From the NCBI RefSeq assembly GCF_900115045.1, contig NZ_FOVC01000001.1, positions 558,001 to 622,000 of the forward strand: 64,000 nt of DNA. The letters are read 5' to 3'. Under the pieces are notes generated by a model. That model saw nothing but the letters and a program-made list of their open reading frames with translations. It was not told the DNA's origin and ran no database searches. Positions 36,160 through 43,679 of the stretch are shown piece by piece; the stretch's first letter is position 1; every line of letters starts with the position of its first letter. Made by a program: the position numbers and the translations under genes. The DNA is from Izhakiella capsodis. Lineage in GTDB: Bacteria; Pseudomonadota; Gammaproteobacteria; Enterobacterales; Enterobacteriaceae.

Positions 36160-39100
36160 ATGTCAGAAACACCACATACTCCACTGCAAGCGCTTTGGTC
36201 GCGCCTCGATACCTTATCACTGCGCGATCGTCAGCGCTTACAGCGGCGCCTGCAAGGGGCAAAAAAAATTCGCAGCCCCGCAGCGCTGAAGGCCATCGCC
36301 GACGAAATTGAAATTGAGATCGCACGCGCCGGGCAGGTTGTTGCCACTCGGGCAGCGGCGACGCCCGCGATAACCTATCCACAAAACCTGCCCGTTAGTC
36401 AGAAACAGCCGGAAATCGCCGAGGCGATTGCCCGGCATCAGGTGGTGATCGTTGCCGGTGAAACCGGTTCCGGTAAAACCACGCAGCTTCCTAAAATTTG
36501 TCTGGCGTTGGGCCGTGGCGTACGCGGCCTGATTGGACATACTCAGCCAAGACGACTGGCGGCGCGAACCGTGGCTTCGCGTATCGCGGAGGAGCTGAAA
36601 ACGCCGCTGGGCGGCTGTGTAGGCTTTAAAGTTCGCTTTAACGATCAGGTGGGTGAGCTAAGCCAGATTAAATTAATGACCGATGGCATTCTGCTCGCTG
36701 AAATTCAGCAGGATCGCCTGCTGTTGCAGTATGACACCCTGATTATTGACGAGGCCCACGAGCGTAGCCTGAATATCGACTTTCTGTTGGGCTATCTGCG
36801 TGAGCTATTGCCGCGCCGCCCGGATCTCAAAGTCATCATTACGTCAGCAACCATCGATCCACAGCGTTTTTCACGCCACTTTAATCATGCACCGGTGATT
36901 GAGGTATCGGGTCGGACATATCCGGTGGAGGTGCGCTATCGTCCAGTGGTTGAGGACGCTGATGATAGCGATCGCGATCAGCTACAGGCTATTTTTGATG
37001 CAGTTGATGAATTAAGCACCGAGGAGCGAGGTGATATCCTGATTTTTATGAGCGGTGAGCGGGAGATCCGCGATACGGCTGACGCACTAACACGCCGTGA
37101 GATGCCACATACCGAAATCCTGCCGCTGTATGCCCGACTGTCTAATGCTGAGCAGAATAGAGTATTCCAGTCTCACGCCGGACGACGCATCGTTCTGGCG
37201 ACGAACGTAGCGGAAACCTCGCTTACCGTGCCGGGTATCAAGTATGTTATCGATCCCGGCACCGCCCGTATCAGCCGCTATAGTTATCGAACGAAAGTAC
37301 AACGCTTGCCCATTGAGCCGATATCACAGGCGTCGGCGAATCAGCGAAAAGGGCGCTGTGGGCGGGTTTCGGATGGAATATGTATTCGTCTGTACAGTGA
37401 GAGTGATTTTCTCAGTCGGCCGAAATTTTCCGATCCGGAAATTTTGCGCACTAATCTGGCGTCGGTCATTTTGCAGATGACCGCGCTGGGTCTGGGTGAT
37501 ATCAGCGCTTTTCCTTTCGTCGAAGCGCCTGATAAACGTAATATTCAGGATGGCGTACGTTTGCTCGAAGAACTGGGCGCCATCACCAAGCAGGATGAGC
37601 GCTATAAACTAACCGACTCCGGTCGGGCGCTCTCGCAACTACCGGTTGACCCACGGCTGGCGCGCATGGTGCTGGAAGCACCGAAAATGGCCGCGTTGCG
37701 TGAAGTGATGATCATCGTTTCCGCGCTGTCGATCCAGGATCCGCGCGAGCGGCCGGTAGAACGTCGGCAGGCCGCGGATGAAAAACATCGGCGCTTTGCC
37801 GATAAAGATTCCGACTTTATGGCGTTTGTTAACCTGTGGGATTACCTGCAACATCAGCAAAAAACGCTCTCATCGACGCACTTCAGACGTCAGTGCAAAA
37901 CTGACTTTCTCAACTATTTGCGCGTGCGCGAATGGCAGGATATATACACCCAGCTGCGTCAGGTGGTGCGAGAGCTTGGGTTGACGGTTAATCGTGAAGC
38001 GGCAGATTTTCGCGGCATTCACTGTGCACTGTTGACCGGATTGCTGTCACATATCGGACAAAAAGATACGGAAAAACCACAGTTTATCGGCGCGCGCAAT
38101 GCGCATTTCGCTATCTTCCCTGGCTCCGGCTTGTTTAAAAAACCGCCTAAGTGGGTCATGGTCGCGGAGCTGGTTGAAACCAGCAGGTTATGGGGCCGTA
38201 TTGCGGCACGTATTGAACCTGAATGGATTGAACCGCTGGCGCAGCATCTGCTGAAGCGTAGCTACAGCGAACCGCACTGGGAGAAGAGTCAAGGTGCGGT
38301 TATGGCGACGGAGAAAGTCACGCTGTATGGCTTACCGGTCGTTGCTGCCCGCAAGGTGAATTACAGCCAGATCGACCCCCAGTTATCGCGGCAGTTGTTT
38401 ATTCGTCATGCGATGGTGGAGGGTGAATGGCAAACCCGTCACGCTTTTTTTAGCGATAATCAAAAATTACGCGCTGAGATCGAAGAGCTGGAGCATAAAA
38501 CCCGGCGGCGTGACATTATGGTTGATGATGAATCGCTGTTTGCTTTCTATGATCAGCGAGTGGATCACGAGGTTGTTTCGGCGCGCCATTTTGACAGCTG
38601 GTGGAAACGCACGGCTCGTGAGCAGCCAGATCTGCTAAATTTCGAACGTGAGATGCTGATTAAAGACGGTGCCGATAAGGTCAGCAAGCTCGATTTTCCC
38701 AATTTCTGGCAGCAAGGAAATCTCAAACTGCGCCTTAGCTACCAGTTTGAACCTGGCACTGACGCTGACGGCGTGACTTTGCACATTCCGCTGCCGCTGC
38801 TTAATCAGGTGGAAGAGCAGGGTTTTGAATGGCAAATTCCAGGCTTGCGCCAGGAGCTGATCATCTCGCTGATTAAGTCGCTGCCCAAAACTTTACGGCG
38901 TAATTTCGTCCCTGCACCCAACTACGCAGAAGCATTCCTGAGTCGGGCTACGCCGTTGGAGCAGCCGCTGTTAGATGCGCTTGAACGTGAGTTTCGCCGC
39001 ATGAGTGGCGTGACTATCGATCGCGATAGCTGGCAGTGGGAGATGGTCGCCGATCATCTGAAAATGACCTTCCGCGTTGTCGATGAAAATCAGCGTACTT

Positions 39101-40059
39101 TGCGTGAAGGTAAAGATTTGCACGCGCTCAAACTGGCACTTAAGGCCAAAGTGCAGCAAACGCTATCTCATGTTGCCGATGAAGGGCTTGAGCAGAACGG
39201 TCTGCATCTCTGGAGCTTCGGGGATCTGCCGCGCCACTATGAGCAAAAACGCCACGGTTATAACGTCAAAGCCTGGCCGGCATTGGTTGACGAAAAAGAG
39301 AGCGTGGCAATCCGGCTGTTTGATTCAGCCTTTGAGCAGCAACAGGCCATGCGTGCTGGACTGCGTCGCCTGCTGTTACTGAATATCCCGTCACCGGTTA
39401 AATATTTGCATGACAGATTGCCAAATAAAGCCAAGCTTGGACTCTATTTTAATCCCTATGGCAAAGTGATGGATTTAATTGACGACTGCATCGCCTGTGG
39501 GGTGGACAAGCTGGTAGAAGAGGCTGGCGGGCCGGTCTGGCAGGAGCAGGCGTTTCGTCAGCTACATGAGAAGGTGCGTGCTGAACTCAATGACACCGTC
39601 GTAGCCATCGCCCGGCAGGTAGAACAGATCCTGACAAAGGGATTTGCCATCAACAAGCGTTTAAAAGGGCGGGTGGATATGACACTGGCGCTGGCGCTTT
39701 CAGATATTAAAGTGCAAATGCAGGGCCTGGTGTTTCGCGGTTTTGTCACCGCCATTGGCTGGAAACGACTACCTGACGTGCTGCGTTATCTGAATGCAAT
39801 TGAAAGGCGCCTGGAAAAATTACCGGTTGATCCTCACAGCGATCGTGCACGCATGCTGAAAATCGAACAGGTTCAGCAAGCCTGGCAGGGGTGGTTGAAT
39901 AAAATCCCTGTTCAACGGCGTGATGCCGCCGATGTTGTCGATGTCCGATGGATGATTGAAGAGCTTCGGGTCAGCTATTTTGCTCAACAGCTGGGAACAC
40001 CTTATCCCATTTCCGATAAGCGTGTTTTACAGGCGATGGAGCAGATTTCCGCCAGCTAA
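36160..40059 (+). CDS. hrpA: ATP-dependent RNA helicase HrpA (DEAH box)
   Basis: 1,299 residues (1,300 in E. coli). DEAH-box helicase: Walker A GETGSGKTTQLP (near residue 95), DEAHERS (near 195), SAT in ITSATIDPQRF (near 227), and the Q-R-K-G-R-C-G-R motif ANQRKGRCGRVS (near 390). The helicase-associated and OB regions follow, then a long C-terminal DUF3418 part (from about 700). In E. coli HrpA it acts on stalled ribosomes and mRNA processing of fimbrial operons. I chose ATG 36160 (MSETPHTPLQAL), which aligns with the E. coli length; an in-frame start at 36103 gives 19 extra residues without support. Confidence 0.95.
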   Translation: MSETPHTPLQALWSRLDTLSLRDRQRLQRRLQGAKKIRSPAALKAIADEIEIEIARAGQVVATRAAATPAITYPQNLPVSQKQPEIAEAIARHQVVIVAGETGSGKTTQLPKICLALGRGVRGLIGHTQPRRLAARTVASRIAEELKTPLGGCVGFKVRFNDQVGELSQIKLMTDGILLAEIQQDRLLLQYDTLIIDEAHERSLNIDFLLGYLRELLPRRPDLKVIITSATIDPQRFSRHFNHAPVIEVSGRTYPVEVRYRPVVEDADDSDRDQLQAIFDAVDELSTEERGDILIFMSGEREIRDTADALTRREMPHTEILPLYARLSNAEQNRVFQSHAGRRIVLATNVAETSLTVPGIKYVIDPGTARISRYSYRTKVQRLPIEPISQASANQRKGRCGRVSDGICIRLYSESDFLSRPKFSDPEILRTNLASVILQMTALGLGDISAFPFVEAPDKRNIQDGVRLLEELGAITKQDERYKLTDSGRALSQLPVDPRLARMVLEAPKMAALREVMIIVSALSIQDPRERPVERRQAADEKHRRFADKDSDFMAFVNLWDYLQHQQKTLSSTHFRRQCKTDFLNYLRVREWQDIYTQLRQVVRELGLTVNREAADFRGIHCALLTGLLSHIGQKDTEKPQFIGARNAHFAIFPGSGLFKKPPKWVMVAELVETSRLWGRIAARIEPEWIEPLAQHLLKRSYSEPHWEKSQGAVMATEKVTLYGLPVVAARKVNYSQIDPQLSRQLFIRHAMVEGEWQTRHAFFSDNQKLRAEIEELEHKTRRRDIMVDDESLFAFYDQRVDHEVVSARHFDSWWKRTAREQPDLLNFEREMLIKDGADKVSKLDFPNFWQQGNLKLRLSYQFEPGTDADGVTLHIPLPLLNQVEEQGFEWQIPGLRQELIISLIKSLPKTLRRNFVPAPNYAEAFLSRATPLEQPLLDALEREFRRMSGVTIDRDSWQWEMVADHLKMTFRVVDENQRTLREGKDLHALKLALKAKVQQTLSHVADEGLEQNGLHLWSFGDLPRHYEQKRHGYNVKAWPALVDEKESVAIRLFDSAFEQQQAMRAGLRRLLLLNIPSPVKYLHDRLPNKAKLGLYFNPYGKVMDLIDDCIACGVDKLVEEAGGPVWQEQAFRQLHEKVRAELNDTVVAIARQVEQILTKGFAINKRLKGRVDMTLALALSDIKVQMQGLVFRGFVTAIGWKRLPDVLRYLNAIERRLEKLPVDPHSDRARMLKIEQVQQAWQGWLNKIPVQRRDAADVVDVRWMIEELRVSYFAQQLGTPYPISDKRVLQAMEQISAS

Positions 40060-40069
40060 CCATTGACCT

Positions 40070-40091
40070 GGCCTCGTGCTATAACGAGGCC
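40070..40091. terminator. hairpin between convergent hrpA and ydgD
   Basis: GGCCTCGT and ACGAGGCC form a perfect eight-base stem with a six-base loop, 10 bases after the hrpA stop and 12 before the ydgD stop. No U-tract follows on either strand; termination strength unknown. Confidence 0.5.
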
Positions 40092-40102
40092 TGGGCTGGC
40101 GC

Positions 40103-40918
40103 TTAGTTTACAGCGGCGAGGTGTTGCAAATTATCGCGAAAGGCTGTCACCGCGATAGCGCGATTATCAGCACGATAGCGGTCGGCGGGGGCCGGAGCGG
40201 AGCTTTGAATACCGATTATTTGCCAGCTGCCGTCAACATCAAGCAGCAATGGCGAACCACTATCGCCTGGCAGAGTATCGCACTGGTGCGACATCACATT
40301 TTTCTGCGCCCAACCCGTTATCAGGCAGTTACTGTGAGCGTACAAGGTGTCGAGGTGATCCTCCGGGTAACCCGCCTGAGTCACTCTGCGTCCATCTTCC
40401 TTCAGCGCCTCGTACAATGCTTCGCGCGTACCCTGAAACAGTGGGATCGGCGTTATACCCGAAGGGGGATTACGAAGAATAATCAACCCGTAATCGAAAG
40501 GCGCAGCGGCGGAGGGAACGATCCAGCCGTCGCCGTCAGCTTTTAATTTTTTGCCGAGAGCCGGATCAACACGGGTTTCTATATCGTGAATATCATAACG
40601 CCAGCCATCACGACCGGAGATAAAACGCAGGGCGATGACCCTATCGATTTTGCCGCCCGGCGGCGCAACCAGACAGTGACCGGCGGTCAGCGCCAGATGC
40701 GTGGAGATAAGGGTAGCGGTACATAAATTGCCGCTCTCCGTTTCTAGTTGACCAATAGCATCCCAGGGCGCAGTGGTTGGGGATTTAACCGGACGTCGTT
40801 CATCATTACCAAAAAATAATCGTGTTTTATTTACGTTTTCGCGTTGAGCGTCACGATCTGCCCAACAGTAATGCGAAAATGTCAGGCAACTTAAAAACAC
40901 CACAGCCAGTATGCGCAT
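40103..40918 (-). CDS. ydgD: trypsin-like periplasmic serine protease YdgD
   Basis: 271 residues. A signal peptide ends near residue 20 (VVFLSCLTFSHYCWA). The chymotrypsin fold shows its full catalytic triad: His in ALTAGHCLV (near 77), Asp in PFDYGLIILRNPPSG (near 140), Ser in TLPGDSGSPLLL (near 219). E. coli YdgD shares GNLCTATLI, KLKADGDGWIVP and VTQAGYPEDHLDTLY. The physiological substrate is unknown. It is a single gene on the minus strand, downstream of asr and ydgU. Confidence 0.93.
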   Translation of the reverse strand: MRILAVVFLSCLTFSHYCWADRDAQRENVNKTRLFFGNDERRPVKSPTTAPWDAIGQLETESGNLCTATLISTHLALTAGHCLVAPPGGKIDRVIALRFISGRDGWRYDIHDIETRVDPALGKKLKADGDGWIVPSAAAPFDYGLIILRNPPSGITPIPLFQGTREALYEALKEDGRRVTQAGYPEDHLDTLYAHSNCLITGWAQKNVMSHQCDTLPGDSGSPLLLDVDGSWQIIGIQSSAPAPADRYRADNRAIAVTAFRDNLQHLAAVN

Positions 40919-41033
40919 ACATCTCTCGGAAATGAGAATGATAAGAATAATTTGCTAAAACAAATTTTGTGATAACTATAGCCGGATAGCAATAAAAAAG
41001 AGGGCAGGTTGGCTGACAAATGTACCTGAGTAA

Positions 41034-41117
41034 TTAGAAATAGAAGCTGGCAACCAGAATACCGCAGATAATCATCACACCTAAGATGATTTCAAATAAG
41101 TAGCGACGCAGCATCAT
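41034..41117 (-). CDS. ydgU: small membrane protein YdgU
   Basis: A 27-residue single-pass membrane protein, MMLRRYLFEIILGVMIICG then ILVASFYF. E. coli YdgU (27 residues, MGRYRFEFILIILILC at the start) has the same pattern of a short basic N-terminus, RY.FE and one hydrophobic helix, and lies directly after asr as here. GGAG stands six bases before the first ATG of an ATG-ATG pair. It follows the asr terminator, so it may come from read-through or from its own promoter. No function is known; E. coli YdgU is acid-induced along with asr by position. Confidence 0.8.
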   Translation of the reverse strand: MMLRRYLFEIILGVMIICGILVASFYF

Positions 41118-41136
41118 CCAGGACTCCACTAAAGAA

Positions 41137-41158
41137 ACACCCGGACGGATCCGGGTGT
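41137..41158 (-). terminator. terminator of asr
   Basis: ACACCCGGA and TCCGGGTGT (41137-41145, 41150-41158) form a perfect nine-base stem with a four-base loop. On the minus strand it follows the asr stop by about 40 bases and is followed by TTTCTTT. It separates asr from ydgU. Confidence 0.8.
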
Positions 41159-41199
41159 CAGACTCAATCTATCAGGTCGGGATGCTTATCCCGTACACT

Positions 41200-41586
41200 T
41201 TATTTAGCAGCTGCTTTCTTAGCTACTTTTTTGTGATGTTTTTTTGCAGCCTGAGCTTTCTGAGCTACATGTTTTTTAGCTACATTTTTGTGGTGTTTTT
41301 TGGCAGCCTGGGCTTTCTGAGCGGCGGCTTTTTTATGCTTCACGTGTTTTTTAGCAGCCTGAGCTTTTTGCTTAGCGGCTTTTTTCTTGGCTACTTTTTT
41401 GTGATGATTTTTAGCTTTATGAGCGGCAGCTTTCTCATGTTTCTCATGTTTTTTTGCAGAAGCGTGAGCCGGAGCCGTGGTAGTTGCAGTTGTTGACGAG
41501 GTTGGGGCAGCAGAATTGTCAGCAGCAAAAGCAACTGAAGACAGACCCATAGCAGCGGCTACAACCAGAGCAAATAATTTTTTCAT
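41200..41586 (-). CDS. asr: acid-shock protein Asr
   Basis: 128 residues. A signal peptide covers residues 1-21 (MKKLFALVVAAAMGLSSVAF-A). The mature protein is almost only Ala, Lys, His, Thr and Gln: a threonine/serine-rich stretch (about 24-42), then a very basic Lys/His/Ala repeat region to the end. Asr is exported and highly induced at low pH; in E. coli it is processed in the periplasm and is thought to protect proteins as a proton-buffering, disordered polycation. TGAGGA stands before the ATG. Expression should depend on RstA (see the box at 41.7 kb). Confidence 0.95.
   Translation of the reverse strand: MKKLFALVVAAAMGLSSVAFAADNSAAPTSSTTATTTAPAHASAKKHEKHEKAAAHKAKNHHKKVAKKKAAKQKAQAAKKHVKHKKAAAQKAQAAKKHHKNVAKKHVAQKAQAAKKHHKKVAKKAAAK
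41236..41370 (-). repeat. tandem-like QKAQAAKKH repeat in Asr
   Basis: QKAQAAKKH occurs three times, at residues 73-81, 90-98 and 109-117, joined by Lys/His-rich linkers (VKHKKAAA, HKNVAKKHVA). The spacing of 17 and 19 residues and the near-identical DNA suggest recent internal duplication. Copy number is expected to vary between strains. Confidence 0.85.
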
Positions 41587-41644
41587 TAAAAAGTCCTCAA
41601 GGAGTGTGATTCATTTATCAGCCCACTGTGGAGCCGGTAGAGTC

Positions 41645-41706
41645 AATATATGCAAAGCTGTGAAGGACTTCCGTGAGTGATTGGTATCGGCGTGTAACGT
41701 ATTGTA
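41645..41706 (-). promoter_or_regulatory. asr promoter with RstA-type box
   Basis: On the minus strand, TACAATACGTTACA (41693-41706) fits the RstA box TACATNTNGTTACA apart from one base. About 43 bases further towards asr, TATATT (41645-41650) can serve as -10. The gene starts at 41586, giving a leader of about 50 bases. No good -35 is visible, in keeping with an activator-dependent promoter. rstA itself lies at 46.5-47.2 kb. Confidence 0.7.
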
Positions 41707-41764
41707 CAAAAGAACATTCAGAGAAAGTATGCAGCGTAAGAAACTTGTAATAACTGTCAAGTTG

Positions 41765-42478
41765 CTAACCCACAGCGTTAAAACCGAATGCAGTCAGTAG
41801 CTCTGTGGCTTCAGGGGAGCAAAGATAGTAGGCCAGCTCACTGGCAATCGGATTCATCACCGCCAGGGTATAGATGGCGCGGGGATTATATTCTGCCGGA
41901 ATAGTAAAAACCCGCAGAGACGGATCCCGCTCAAGCTGCGACCGGTAGCTGGCATACCCAATGAACATATCAGCGAAATCGCTTGTCAACAGCCAGCTGG
42001 CGGCTAACTGACCGGCTGGGATCTTCAGACAATCCCGGCCGCCAACCAATGGCATGGCCCTTTGCCGTAGCTGCGATCCCAGTGGTGAGTCGTCCTTCGC
42101 AATGCGCTCAAAGAGAGTCAGACTGTAATCGCCACAGGGATCGCAGCCCGCAGTAGAGGTTGCAAGACGTAGGTCGGGACGACGCAGTAACGTCAACCAG
42201 TTGTCTTGTGCATGACAAGCATCAGCCCGAACCGTAAGGCATAGGCTATTGGTTGTAAAGGGACGGATTTCACGGGCAATGCCCGCCGCCAGAAGACGTT
42301 GCGGGTGCGCCTGATTAGCAGAGACAAACAGATCGCAGCATCTGCCCGCCATGATTGCCTCGCAGAGCAATCCGGCTGGCCCAAACTCAGTGTTCTGTTG
42401 CGCTTTTGCCTGTGGCCATTGGACCATCAGGCGTGGCCAGACCAGCTTCAGACTCCCTGCCGCCAGGATGTGCATCAT
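41765..42478 (-). CDS. ModA-fold oxyanion-binding protein without signal peptide
   Basis: 237 residues. The start MMHILAAGSLKLVWPRLMVQW matches the first strand and helix of mature ModA, with the ligand-contact AAGS; LFVSANQAHPQRLLAAG and NSLCLTVRAD follow as in molybdate-binding proteins. Yet the sequence begins directly at this strand with no signal peptide, so as annotated the protein would stay in the cytoplasm. The ATG overlaps the TGA of the upstream gene (ATGA), indicating coupling. There is no permease or ATPase nearby. It could be a true ModA paralog that lost export, a cytoplasmic Mo/W carrier or sensor. Two cysteines sit close together (TAGCDPCGDYS) near residue 110. Confidence 0.7.
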   Translation of the reverse strand: MMHILAAGSLKLVWPRLMVQWPQAKAQQNTEFGPAGLLCEAIMAGRCCDLFVSANQAHPQRLLAAGIAREIRPFTTNSLCLTVRADACHAQDNWLTLLRRPDLRLATSTAGCDPCGDYSLTLFERIAKDDSPLGSQLRQRAMPLVGGRDCLKIPAGQLAASWLLTSDFADMFIGYASYRSQLERDPSLRVFTIPAEYNPRAIYTLAVMNPIASELAYYLCSPEATELLTAFGFNAVG

Positions 42479-43527
42479 TCCGTACCCTGATAAGGATGAC
42501 GGTAAAAGCGCAAGTACCAGCTATTAACACGCTTTTGCATATTTATATCGGCAAATCTTTGTGGATAAAGTTTTTTTGCCATCCACAGTTCGCCCAATCC
42601 CACGGCTTCCGGCATGGGATAACCCCAGGCTTTGGCATATTCCGGCATCAGCCAGATACGGTGATGGCGTACGGCATCGATAGTTTGCCATTTCGGATCG
42701 TTCTCAATTTCTTTCACCACCTGGGGGTAGCGATTTTGCACAAAAATTACATGCGGGTTCCAGGCAATGATCTGCTCCATTGAAACCTGCTTATAGCCTT
42801 TGACCGTTGCTGCGGCGACATTCAACGCACCGGCATGCTCCATCATCAGGCCGGTATACTTTCCGGAACCATAGGTAATCAGACCAGGATTAGCCATATA
42901 AGCACGCACGCGCTGTGCAGGTGGCAGGTTGCTTAGCCGTTCGGTGACCAGCTTACGTCCGGCGAAAGCTGCCTTGATCAGTGCCTTACCTTGCTGTTGT
43001 TTGTTGACGATATCCGCAATCAGCGTAATCCCTTCACGCAGGCCCCGGTCGTAAGCTTTCCCTTCATCACTTTGCGTCGGATTAAGTTTGTCGCGTTCGC
43101 CGGGTACGTCGTCACGCAGCGAAATAGCGACGACCGGGATCCCCAGCGCGCTGATGCTGTCAATCATTTCACGCGGTGCATAGTTCGTAACGAAAACGAC
43201 CTGCGGGCGCAGGGTGACCAGCTTTTCCGCATCGACGTGCGTCAGATCGCCAAGTACAGGAATTTTGTTTAGCTCCGGTACCAGCCGTGCATAATTATCG
43301 CCCAGCTCCTGTTTCCAGTTGGACAGAATGCCAACAATTTTATTGGTGGCATTCAGCTGCACCAGTAAATTCAGCGTCTGATGCTGTAAAACCACTACTC
43401 TGTCAACCTTATCTGGGATCGTGACTTGGCGTCCGATCTGATCGGTAATGACGCGTGATGCCATCGCTCTGGCGGTGAAACCCATGAGTAGCGCCGCCAG
43501 CAATAGCAGCGGAGTTAATTTCTTCAT
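42475..43527 (-). CDS. TroA/BtuF-like ABC substrate-binding protein, probably for molybdate or a metal complex
   Basis: 350 residues. A signal peptide of about 23 residues (KKLTPLLLLAALLMGFTARA) is followed by the periplasmic-binding fold of cluster A (FecB/BtuF type): ITDQIGRQVTIPDKVDRVVV, HVDAEKLVTLRPQVVFVTNY, QIIAWNPHVIFVQNRYPQVV. Such proteins bind haem, siderophores or cobalamin; the Haemophilus MolA of this fold binds molybdate/tungstate. I chose ATG 43527, with GGAG before it; an in-frame start at 43563 would precede the promoter elements. A palindrome like a ModE site covers its promoter. No permease or ATPase is next to it. Confidence 0.72.
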   Translation of the reverse strand: MKKLTPLLLLAALLMGFTARAMASRVITDQIGRQVTIPDKVDRVVVLQHQTLNLLVQLNATNKIVGILSNWKQELGDNYARLVPELNKIPVLGDLTHVDAEKLVTLRPQVVFVTNYAPREMIDSISALGIPVVAISLRDDVPGERDKLNPTQSDEGKAYDRGLREGITLIADIVNKQQQGKALIKAAFAGRKLVTERLSNLPPAQRVRAYMANPGLITYGSGKYTGLMMEHAGALNVAAATVKGYKQVSMEQIIAWNPHVIFVQNRYPQVVKEIENDPKWQTIDAVRHHRIWLMPEYAKAWGYPMPEAVGLGELWMAKKLYPQRFADINMQKRVNSWYLRFYRHPYQGTE

Positions 43528-43539
43528 TACACTCTCCAA

Positions 43540-43567
43540 ATCGTTATATTTTTTAGTATACAACGAT
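43540..43567 (-). promoter_or_regulatory. probable ModE-binding site over the promoter of the binding-protein pair
   Basis: ATCGTTATAT and ATACAACGAT (its inverted partner, one mismatch) are separated by eight bases. This is the arrangement of the ModE site in front of modABCD in E. coli (ATCGNTATATA, spacer, TATATAACGAT). On the minus strand the site includes TATACT (43555-43560), a good -10 element, so a bound repressor would block transcription. It lies 13-40 bases before the start codon. ModE with molybdate or tungstate would be expected to repress. Confidence 0.62.
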
Positions 43568-43679
43568 TGAGTGGTGAGAAATATTGATTCTGATTCGTAA
43601 ACAGTGTGGTAAGTGAGTAAGATCGGCGTTGCGCCGCTTAAGGCAAATGGCAGGATAAGCCAGAAATAACCAGCGTGAA

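Noticed and set aside
43570..43600. Fur-like AT-rich stretch before the binding-protein pair
   Set aside because: Match to the Fur consensus is poor; the ModE-type palindrome explains the promoter better.
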